A program made the translations under genes and the position numbers. Positions 57,080 to 64,000 of a stretch of DNA of 64,000 nt are shown here, one piece after another. The stretch comes from Lysobacter enzymogenes. GTDB taxonomy: Bacteria; Pseudomonadota; Gammaproteobacteria; Xanthomonadales; Xanthomonadaceae. Location: NCBI RefSeq assembly GCF_900106525.1, contig NZ_FNOG01000014.1:30908-94907 (forward strand), in the 5' to 3' direction. Position 1 is the stretch's first letter. Each line of letters starts with the position of its first letter. The notes under the pieces are model-generated. The model made no database searches and had not been told where the DNA came from. It saw only the letters and a list, made by a program, of their open reading frames with translations.

Positions 57080-59596
57080 TCAGAGCGCCGTCACGAACAG
57101 CACGCCGGTGTCGTCGGCCAGCCACGGCGTGGTCGGCGTCTTCTGCCCGGACTTGTACACCACGGTCTTGCGGTATTCGTAGCGGCCTTCGCTGTCCTTG
57201 CGCAGCAGGATGTCCATCAGCGGCACCGGCACCTCGATGTCGGCGCTGACCGTGCCCGCGTTCAACACCACCCGGCGGTTGCCGCGGAATTCGATCACGA
57301 TGCTGAGGATCTCGCCGCCTTCGCCGCTGGCGTTGGCCAGCACTTCCGGCGCGGTCATCACCGTCACCGCGCGCACGGTTTCCTGGTCGATGCTGTCGTC
57401 CAGGGTGTACTTGAGGATCGCCTCGCCGTCGGGCACGGCGCGCACCGAGGCGGTGTTGAAGATCGCGTCCGCCGGCAACGGGCCGGCCGGCGGCGTCGCC
57501 GGCTGGACCACGAAGTCCACGCTCTGCTCCGGCCCGATGTCCACCGGCTGGCTCAGGTCCAGGCCTTCGATGCGGCCTTCCACCAGGCCTTCGCCGCGGG
57601 TGATCCACACCGGCAAACGGGTGATGCGCAACGCGCTCTCGATCGCGTTGAGCAGCTTCACCGTGACCGCGCCGGTGACCGGGTCGGGCGTTTCGATCGA
57701 GCGGAACAGCTCGCCTTCCATATCGGCGAAGTTGAGCTTGACCGGCACGGTGACGTTTTCGTCGACGCCGGTAGCCACCACCACGCTGCCCTGCAACAGG
57801 TTGGACGCGCCGCCGGCGGCCATGAGCACGCCGAACACGTCCTGGAAATCTTTGAACTCGAAGCGCTCGTTGACGGTGAAGCCGTTGTCCCAGTCGATCG
57901 TCGCCGGCACGGTTTGCGAACGCACCGCGCCGTTGCGCAGCAGCGCCATCTGCAGGCTGGAAGCGGCGCGCAGCAAGCGCAGCTCGAATTCGCGCGCGGG
58001 ATTGTCGGCGCTGGCCGGCACCTTGTCGGCGAGCGCGCGGCGCGCGGCCAGCAGGCGCTCGCCGTCGGTGACCGGGCGCACTTCGCAGGTCAGGTCGACC
58101 ATCACCTGATCGGCGTCGGCGCCCTGGTCGACCTGGAACACCAGCGCCGGCGCATGCGGCGCATCGCTGCGCCGGGCCAGCTTGAACGCGTCGGGCAGGT
58201 AATAGATCCGCGCGGGGTCGTTCAAATCCTGGAAATAGGCGTGGGCGCGGCCGGTGTCGGCGGGATAGCGCAGCGAGTGCACGGCCCAGCGCGGCGCGCG
58301 CTGGCCGCCCGAGCTGCCGGCCGGATAGATGTAGGGATGCAGCTGCGGCTCGAACTGCAAGGCGATGCTGCAATCCTGCAGCTGCCGGGACACGTCGTAG
58401 CGCGGTTCCGGCGCGGGTTGCGGCTGCGGTTCGGGCTGCGGCTCCGGCTGCGGGCGCGGAATCGGGAACGGCCGCGGCTTGGGATCGAACGGCCGGCGCC
58501 GCCACACTTCATCGCCTTCGATGATCGACGCGCCGCCGCCCGGGCGCAGCCTCGCCGCGGCGATGCCCGGCGGCGGCGCGATCTTGGCCGCGGCGGCCGC
58601 CCCCGGCGGCGGCTGTATCGCGACGGCGCTGGCCCTGAGCATCGCCTCGGCCGCCGGCGCGCGCATCAGCTGCATCTGGCCCTTGACCATCAGCAACTGG
58701 CGCTTGGGCGCGTCCGGCGCCGCCGCGGGCGCAAGCGGCACCGCCACGGTGTAGCCGCGCGACACGATCAGCCGGCACTGGGTGTCGGCGCTCATGAACG
58801 CGCGCAGCAGGTTGTCGCGCTCGGCCAGGCTCAGATGCAGCATCGCCACCCAGCCGCCGCGCGGATCGTCGAGCAGTTCGGCCACCGGCAGGCGCTGTTC
58901 GATCGAGGTGCCCGCGGCGCGATACGCGATCACCGCGCAGCGTTCGATCGCCAGCATCGCCATCGTGCGCGCGGCCTCGGCGATTTCCGGCGCGGGAAAC
59001 GTCTCCAGCGCCAGGCTGACCGCATACAGGCCGTCCTGGCCCTGGGCCTGCGCCACCGCGACTTCGTAGCGGCCGTTGGCGTTGCGCAGGCGCAGGCGCG
59101 GCAGCCAATAGCGCTGCTGCGGATTCTTCGCGTCCTCGAACACGCAGCGGTCGTCTGGCGCGGCATTGGGGCTGATCGGATAGGCCGAATCGGCGCGCAC
59201 GAAACCGCCGCCGGCGTTGGGCAGCAGCCCGGGCCGCAGCGCATCCAGGCGCGGCCGCAGCGTGCGTCCTTCCAACTGCGCGATGATCGCCGGCTGCGCG
59301 CGCAGCAGTGCCGGATTCATCCGTAGCGCCGCGCCCGCGACGATAGCCGGCGTGGCCGCGCGCACCGGTGCGACCGCTACCGGAGCGGCTTCGTGCACGG
59401 CCGGCGCGGCGATGGGCGCGGCGACCGGCGTGGCGGCATGCACGGCCGGCGCGGCGATGACGCCGCCGGGAATGCGGATCCGCAATCCTGCGGCCGCGGC
59501 AACGGGCGCCGGCGCGGCGGGCTCGGCCGGCGCGGCGGGAGCGGGACGCACGCCGGCGATGATCTGATTGAGGTTGAGCAAGCGTCCCAGCGGCAT
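57080..59596 (-). CDS. Largest first-group protein with two signature domains in tandem
   Basis: An 838-residue protein; AAAGGAG precedes the ATG by seven bases. Residues 1-~150 are Pro/Ala-rich (VRPAPAAPAEPAAP), probably disordered. The first signature domain covers ~155-305 (CVFEDAKNPQQRYWLPRLRL, then WVAMLHLSLAERDNLLRAF). A Pro/Gln/Glu linker (QPEPQPEPQPQPAPEP) is at ~385-400. A second domain covers ~430-700 (AYFQDLNDPARIYYLPDAF, then RITRLPVWITRGEGLV). The end (YEYRKTVVYKSGQK, WLADDTGVLFVTAL) parallels the ends of the 49541 and 51900 proteins. It is the first gene of the cluster. Function unknown. Confidence 0.75.
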   Translation of the reverse strand: MPLGRLLNLNQIIAGVRPAPAAPAEPAAPAPVAAAAGLRIRIPGGVIAAPAVHAATPVAAPIAAPAVHEAAPVAVAPVRAATPAIVAGAALRMNPALLRAQPAIIAQLEGRTLRPRLDALRPGLLPNAGGGFVRADSAYPISPNAAPDDRCVFEDAKNPQQRYWLPRLRLRNANGRYEVAVAQAQGQDGLYAVSLALETFPAPEIAEAARTMAMLAIERCAVIAYRAAGTSIEQRLPVAELLDDPRGGWVAMLHLSLAERDNLLRAFMSADTQCRLIVSRGYTVAVPLAPAAAPDAPKRQLLMVKGQMQLMRAPAAEAMLRASAVAIQPPPGAAAAAKIAPPPGIAAARLRPGGGASIIEGDEVWRRRPFDPKPRPFPIPRPQPEPQPEPQPQPAPEPRYDVSRQLQDCSIALQFEPQLHPYIYPAGSSGGQRAPRWAVHSLRYPADTGRAHAYFQDLNDPARIYYLPDAFKLARRSDAPHAPALVFQVDQGADADQVMVDLTCEVRPVTDGERLLAARRALADKVPASADNPAREFELRLLRAASSLQMALLRNGAVRSQTVPATIDWDNGFTVNERFEFKDFQDVFGVLMAAGGASNLLQGSVVVATGVDENVTVPVKLNFADMEGELFRSIETPDPVTGAVTVKLLNAIESALRITRLPVWITRGEGLVEGRIEGLDLSQPVDIGPEQSVDFVVQPATPPAGPLPADAIFNTASVRAVPDGEAILKYTLDDSIDQETVRAVTVMTAPEVLANASGEGGEILSIVIEFRGNRRVVLNAGTVSADIEVPVPLMDILLRKDSEGRYEYRKTVVYKSGQKTPTTPWLADDTGVLFVTAL

Positions 59597-59782
59597 CTAA
59601 ATCTCCTTTTAAGGCGCAAAGCCTCGCCGTCGCCGCGCCGCAGGCGCCGCGTCCGTATCCTTGTGGTCGTCCCTGTGGCCGGAATCGACAGCGCGATGCG
59701 CGCCGGCCACCCCCGATCAAACGCCGCTGCCGGGTCGCTCAGGACATTTCAAAAATGAAACATGCCGCCGCGGGGGGCGGGT

Positions 59783-60640
59783 TCATCCGGCCCCGGCCAA
59801 GCCGTCGATGTGCTCGCGCAAGGTGGTCGGCCCGCGCCACGGGTCCTGGGCCAGTTCCAGGCCGTCGACGGTCGCCGCGGTCATCGCCGCATACGACTCG
59901 GCCGCCGCCTGCGAAAAGCCTTGCTCGCGGAAGCCCTCGACCCAACGTTCGCGCGGCACCTGCTCGACCCGCACGTCCCGGCCCAGCGCGCTGGCGAAGC
60001 AGGCCGCCACGTCCTCGGGCGAATAACGCCGCGGCCCTTCGGCGTAGCGCACCACGGACTCGGAGGCCGGCGCCGTCATCAGTTCGGCCGCGGCCCGGCC
60101 CAGGTCGCGCGTGGCGACCATCGGCAAGTGGAAGCTCGCGGGCAGGAAGCTGGTCACCACGCCGCGTTCGCGCGCGCTCGCCAGCGCGGCGTCCCAGTTG
60201 CTCATGTAGTAGGCGGCGCGGATCACGCTGCACGGGATCGGCTGCGATTCCAGCGCGCGCTCCATCGCGTACAGCACGCCCAGATCGCCGGCGCGCTCCA
60301 GCGGCTGCGCGCCGTAGGTGGATTCGGCGACGATCTTCTCCAGGCCCGAACCCTCCAGCGCGGCCAGAATCGAGGCCACGCTGGCCTTCTCGACCGCATC
60401 GGTGTCGGTGGCCGGATCGGCCGGCGGATTGAGCAGGAACAGGCGGCGCCCGCTGCGCAGCACCTCGCGCAAGCCGGCGCTGTCGCGCACGTCCGCCACC
60501 GCCACCCGCGCGCCGCGCGCTTCCCACTCGCCGCGCTTGTCCGGATCGTGGGTCACCACGGTCACCGGCTCGCCGCGCGCGATCAGTTCGCGGGCCAGCG
60601 CGGAGCCGACATGTCCGGTACCGCCCAATACGATATGCAT
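59783..60640 (-). CDS. NmrA-like NAD(P)-binding protein
   Basis: A 285-residue Rossmann protein of the atypical SDR/NmrA group: MHIVLGGTGHVGSALARELI at the start, VTVVTHDPDKRGEWEARGAR, VADVRDSAGLREVL and LFLLNPPADP. A YAMERALE segment follows STYGAQPLE, and the typical YxxxK is missing, as in redox sensors of this group. It begins with MHIV at ATG 60640. It reads toward the cluster but is separated from 59596 by 186 bp, and its stop lies upstream of the first cluster gene on the same strand. Whether it belongs to the cluster is uncertain. Confidence 0.88.
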   Translation of the reverse strand: MHIVLGGTGHVGSALARELIARGEPVTVVTHDPDKRGEWEARGARVAVADVRDSAGLREVLRSGRRLFLLNPPADPATDTDAVEKASVASILAALEGSGLEKIVAESTYGAQPLERAGDLGVLYAMERALESQPIPCSVIRAAYYMSNWDAALASARERGVVTSFLPASFHLPMVATRDLGRAAAELMTAPASESVVRYAEGPRRYSPEDVAACFASALGRDVRVEQVPRERWVEGFREQGFSQAAAESYAAMTAATVDGLELAQDPWRGPTTLREHIDGLAGAG

Positions 60641-60811
60641 GCGAGCCTCCGTTCGGCCGAAGATGCGCGTCAGCTTAGGAGTGCGACGGTAAGGCCGGCG
60701 GCACAAACGGGTGAAGAGAACGTAGCGTGCGCGTATGCGCGGCGCGGCATTGCGGCCGCCGCCGCGCCCCCGCGGCAGGCCCGCAACGGCGGCGAACGCA
60801 CGCGTCGTTGC

Positions 60812-61855
60812 TTACCGGCCCGGCAGTTGCAGCGGTATCTTCGGCGGCGGGCCGTTGGGCCAGACCGGACGCGCTTCGTAGTGGTCCTTGAACAGGCTGC
60901 GTCCCTGCGCTTCGGCGGCCTCCCATTGCGCAGAGGTCAACTCGGTACCGTGGCGGCGCGGGCCATCGGCCCAGAGCGCGTCGAATTCGCCGCTGCGCCG
61001 CCCTTGCACCAGGTCGCGGACGTAGCGATAGGCCTGTTCCTGCAACGGATCGCGCGCATACAGACCGTTCTGGCCGGCGTAGGCGTCGATGTACAGATCC
61101 AGCGCCCGTTCCTCGCCCGCGGCGCGGCCCTGCTCCAGCCATTCGCGCGCGAGCGCGCGGCGCGCCGCGATGCGCTCGATGTCGGCGATCAGCGCCTCGC
61201 GGTCGCCGCCGCTTTGCTGCGCCCAAGCGCTGACATAGGCCAGCCGCGCGCCTTTCGCATCGCCGCGCCCGGCGCGCTCGAGCCAGCTGATGCCCTCCTC
61301 CAGCCCGGCGCGACCGATGCGCGCGCAGGCATCGTGCTGTTCCAGATCCTGGGCGAGCTGTCGCTGCACGTTGGCCTGGCGCGCGAGCGAGTCCGCATCG
61401 CTGCCTTCGCCGGCCAACGCCATATCCAGTTTCTCCAGCAGCTTCGCCGGCGATTGTTCCCGCAACGTGCTCAGGCAACCGCTCAAGCGCTGACCCAGGA
61501 CGGCGGCGGCGTCGAGATCGCCCTGTTGCGCCGCCGCGAGCAGTTCGGGATAGATCCGGTCGATCGGCAGCATCCACCGGCGCGACGACGGATCGCGCTG
61601 CATCATCTCGGCGTGCCGGCGTTGAAACTCGGCCAGCATCGCCTGCGATTCCTTAGGCAACGCGGACAAGCGTTGCCGCAGCCGGGTCGCGGCATCCTGC
61701 GCACGCGGCGTGGGACTGGCGCCCGTCGCGGGCGCCGCCAGCGCTACCGGCGCCGGCACGGCAGCGCGCTGCGACGCGCCGCGCGCAACCCACCACGCCA
61801 CCGCCGCCAACCCCAAGCAAGTCAGCGCAGCCGCCGTCATCATCGCGCGCCTCAT
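60812..61855 (-). CDS. Membrane-anchored helical hypothetical protein
   Basis: A 347-residue protein with an N-terminal hydrophobic anchor (MMTAAALTCLGLAAVAWWVA). The rest is alpha-helical and charged, with TPR/Sel1-like stretches such as GDLDAAAVLGQRLSG and GLEEGISWLERAGRGDAKGARLAYVSAW. The tail is PWPNGPPPKIPLQLPGR-like. Its ATG overlaps the stop of the preceding Sel1-like gene by four bases, and the two proteins are similar in layout, so they are likely a duplicated pair. Function unknown. Confidence 0.75.
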   Translation of the reverse strand: MRRAMMTAAALTCLGLAAVAWWVARGASQRAAVPAPVALAAPATGASPTPRAQDAATRLRQRLSALPKESQAMLAEFQRRHAEMMQRDPSSRRWMLPIDRIYPELLAAAQQGDLDAAAVLGQRLSGCLSTLREQSPAKLLEKLDMALAGEGSDADSLARQANVQRQLAQDLEQHDACARIGRAGLEEGISWLERAGRGDAKGARLAYVSAWAQQSGGDREALIADIERIAARRALAREWLEQGRAAGEERALDLYIDAYAGQNGLYARDPLQEQAYRYVRDLVQGRRSGEFDALWADGPRRHGTELTSAQWEAAEAQGRSLFKDHYEARPVWPNGPPPKIPLQLPGR

Positions 61856-62790
61856 CGCGGCGCCCTGCGCTGCTGGAACGCCTGCAGAATCTGCGCGGCG
61901 CGACGTTCTACATCGGCCGCCTGTGTCGCGTCGTCCGGCGCTGCCAGTTGTTGCTCGATGAAGCTCAATACGCCCGCCGGCATCCTGCTCCCCGCATCGG
62001 TGGCGCGATACGCCTTGAAGTAGGCCAGCGCCTGGGTCGTGTCGCGCCCCAGATAAGGTTTGTTGCCATGCGCGGAGGCCAGCGCCAGCAGCGCTTCGGG
62101 TTCGCCCGCCTGGAACGCGCGATGCAGGTAGGCGCGGGCGAGCTCGCGCCGGCGCGCCACTTCGGCGGCGTGGTCGAGCAGGTCGCCGTCGGAAGGCAGG
62201 TCTTCGAAGGCGAGTTCTCCGTAATCGACCATCGCCCGCGTGTGGCCTTGCTCGGCTGCCAGCTCCAGCCACGCGCGCGCATCGCCCGCGCGCGTCGACG
62301 CAGACAGGTCGCCGACGTCGCCGCAGATCGCGTCGGCCTTGTCCTTGAGGTACAGCATCACGTCGAGCAACTGCGGGTCGTCCAGGGTGCGCCCGCCGAT
62401 GCGCAGATGCACGTTGCTCTTGACCATCGCGCGCGCGAGCATCCCGGTGAATTCGCCGCCCGGCATCGGCTGATAGTTGCGGCAACGGCCCAGCACTTCG
62501 CCCAGGCGATACGCGGCCTGCGCGTCGCCGGCGCGGGCGCGCGCTTCCAGGTCGGCGCGGATGTCCTGGAAGCGGCCTTGCGGCAACGGCGTCTGCCGCG
62601 ACGCAGCGGCCGGCGCGGACGTGCCTGCGAGCGTCGAGGGCTCGGCGGCAGCCTGCGCATCGGCGCCGCTGCCTCGCTCGGCGGGCCGCTCGCGGCCCCA
62701 CATCCACCACCCGGCCAGGCCCGCCGCAAACAGCAGCGGTGCCGCGATCCAAAAGGCGCTCGCACGGCGCTTGCGCGTGCTCGGCTCCAT
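61852..62790 (-). CDS. Sel1-like repeat membrane-anchored protein
   Basis: A 312-residue protein starting MEPSTRKRRASAFW, with one transmembrane helix (IAAPLLFAAGLAGWWMW). Helical repeats follow: AGDAQAAYRLGEVLG, GDARAWLELAAEQGHTRAMVDYGELAF and AGEPEALLALASAHGN are Sel1/TPR-like. An in-frame ATG at 62859 would add 23 basic residues. It sits 89 bp from glmS and is co-oriented with it. Such proteins are often periplasmic scaffolds; the partner is unknown. Confidence 0.75.
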   Translation of the reverse strand: MEPSTRKRRASAFWIAAPLLFAAGLAGWWMWGRERPAERGSGADAQAAAEPSTLAGTSAPAAASRQTPLPQGRFQDIRADLEARARAGDAQAAYRLGEVLGRCRNYQPMPGGEFTGMLARAMVKSNVHLRIGGRTLDDPQLLDVMLYLKDKADAICGDVGDLSASTRAGDARAWLELAAEQGHTRAMVDYGELAFEDLPSDGDLLDHAAEVARRRELARAYLHRAFQAGEPEALLALASAHGNKPYLGRDTTQALAYFKAYRATDAGSRMPAGVLSFIEQQLAAPDDATQAADVERRAAQILQAFQQRRAPR

Positions 62791-62878
62791 CTCCGCCCCC
62801 GGCGATCCCCTCGCCCTTCGTCCTTGCGACACTCGTCGGATGCGGCGGAGCCGGCTCATCCGGTTCCGCCGCCGCAGC

Positions 62879-64000
62879 TCACTCCACCGTCACCGCTTTC
62901 GCCAGATTGCGCGGCTTGTCCACATCCGTCCCGCGCGCCAGCGCCGCGTGATACGCCAGCAACTGCACCGGAATCGCATGCACCACCGGCGACAGCACGC
63001 CGACGTGGCGCGGGGTGCGGATCACGTGCACCTGTTCGGATTCGCCGAAGTGGCTGTCCAGGTCGGCGAATACGAACATCTCGCCGCCGCGCGCACGCAC
63101 TTCCTGAATGTTCGACTTCACCTTCTCCAGCAGCTTGTCGTTCGGCGCGATCACCACCACCGGCATCGCCGCGTCCACCAGCGCCAGCGGGCCGTGCTTG
63201 AGCTCGCCCGCCGGGTACGCCTCGGCGTGGATGTAGGAGATTTCCTTGAGCTTGAGCGCGCCTTCCAGCGCGATCGGGTAATGCACGCCGCGGCCCAGGA
63301 ACAGCGCGTGGTGCTTGGGCGCGAAGCGCTCGGCCCAGGCCGTCACCTGCGGTTCCAGGTTCAGCGCGTGCTGCACGCTGCCCGGCAGGTGGCGCAGCGC
63401 GTCGAGGTATTCGGCTTCCTGTTCGTCGCTGAGCGCGCCGCGCAGCTTGGCCAGGGTCGCGGTCAGGGTGAACAACGCCACCAACTGGGTCGTGAACGCC
63501 TTGGTCGAGGCCACGCCGATCTCGGCGCCGGCGCGGGTGTAGTACACCAGCTTGCTCGCGCGCGGGATCGCGCTCTCGGGCACGTTGCAGATCGAAAGGG
63601 TCTTGTCGTGGCCCAGCGATTTGGCGTACTTCAGCGCTTCCATCGTGTCGAGCGTTTCGCCGGACTGCGAAATCGTCACGATCAGCTGCTTCGGGTTCGC
63701 CACCGCGGCGCGATAGCGGTACTCGCTGGCGATCTCGACCTGGCACGGCAACCCGGCGATGGCCTCGATCCAGTAGCGCGCGGTCAGGCCGGCGTAATAG
63801 CTGGTGCCGCAGGCCAGGATCTGCACGCCCTCGACGCCGGCGAACACTTCGTCGGCCTTGGCGCCGAACAGCGACGCGCTGAAGCCGTTGTTGTCGATCA
63901 CCGCCTCGATGGTGTCGGCGATCGCGCGCGGCTGCTCGTGGATTTCCTTCTGCATGAAGTGGCGGTATGGGCCCAGCTCCAGCGAGGCCAGCGACACGTC
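62879..64000 (-). CDS. glmS: Glutamine-fructose-6-phosphate aminotransferase (C-terminal part)
   Basis: The visible 373 residues are the two SIS isomerase domains of GlmS, which makes glucosamine-6-phosphate for peptidoglycan and LPS. Motifs include [90 protein letters not shown], and the C-terminal [10 protein letters not shown]. The N-terminal glutaminase domain continues beyond the right edge of the window. Confidence 0.96.
   Translation of the reverse strand, partial: DVSLASLELGPYRHFMQKEIHEQPRAIADTIEAVIDNNGFSASLFGAKADEVFAGVEGVQILACGTSYYAGLTARYWIEAIAGLPCQVEIASEYRYRAAVANPKQLIVTISQSGETLDTMEALKYAKSLGHDKTLSICNVPESAIPRASKLVYYTRAGAEIGVASTKAFTTQLVALFTLTATLAKLRGALSDEQEAEYLDALRHLPGSVQHALNLEPQVTAWAERFAPKHHALFLGRGVHYPIALEGALKLKEISYIHAEAYPAGELKHGPLALVDAAMPVVVIAPNDKLLEKVKSNIQEVRARGGEMFVFADLDSHFGESEQVHVIRTPRHVGVLSPVVHAIPVQLLAYHAALARGTDVDKPRNLAKAVTVE

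Noticed and set aside
44120..59596. Type VI secretion or extracellular contractile injection system
   Set aside because: No sheath, tube, baseplate, spike or AAA+ ATPase motifs were recognised; the OmpA-like domain alone is not enough.

Overview
The window is a stretch of a high-GC (about 70 %) gammaproteobacterial chromosome, most like Lysobacter or a close Xanthomonadaceae relative. This is inferred from the gene content (FecI/FecR/TonB receptor set, BtuB behind a cobalamin riboswitch, DUF6776/bactofilin cluster, elongator tRNA-Met beside queD and rppH) and from a dispersed inverted repeat starting CTGTAGGAGCG. No rRNA, CRISPR array, transposase or prophage was seen. Both window edges cut genes: a membrane protein on the left and glmS on the right.

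Layout. 1-5.7 kb: a tightly overlapping minus-strand set for lipid head-group or phosphate-ester chemistry (CDP-alcohol phosphatidyltransferase, hydrolase/methyltransferase fusion, PAP2/dual-specificity phosphatase fusion, small membrane protein). 6-11.7 kb: the purine genes purH and purD around a Na+/alanine symporter. 11.9-16 kb: cardiolipin synthase and small membrane or unknown genes. 15.4-17.1 kb: a divergent AraC regulator and short-chain dehydrogenase. 17.2-20 kb: a nuclease-like/helicase/S24-peptidase fusion with a MazG-like pyrophosphohydrolase, a possible defence or damage-response pair. 20-25 kb: small MscS-type channel, Tat-exported epoxide-hydrolase-like protein, MFS-acyltransferase fusion, CD225 and DUF2752 proteins. 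25-30 kb: a cell-surface-signalling set (sigma factor, FecR, TonB receptor). 30-41.5 kb: housekeeping genes (ampE, nudC, erpA, bactofilin with two DUF6776 paralogues, bfr, Fur-controlled bfd, rppH, tRNA-Met, queD, phasin, bioD, msrC, TfoX C-domain). 41.7-43.9 kb: cobalamin riboswitch and btuB.

44.1-59.6 kb holds the least ordinary region: eight minus-strand genes in two tight groups. Six encode large, mostly beta-rich proteins without signal peptides. They appear to be distant paralogues, sharing an N-terminal 'D....YYLP' signature region and, in the long ones, C-terminal beta-rich modules. One also carries an OmpA-like domain between a Gly/Ser linker and a Val/Thr/Pro linker. The last two genes look like a DMATS/ABBA-type prenyltransferase and a small alpha-barrel protein with a class II terpene cyclase-like DxDDTA motif. 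I know of no described system with this composition; it is the main candidate for something new.

59.8-64 kb: an NmrA-like oxidoreductase, two overlapping membrane-anchored repeat proteins (one Sel1-like), and the C-terminal part of glmS.

Functions are assigned from motifs and remembered family features only; no database search was run. Starts were chosen from Shine-Dalgarno sequences, overlaps and family length where possible.
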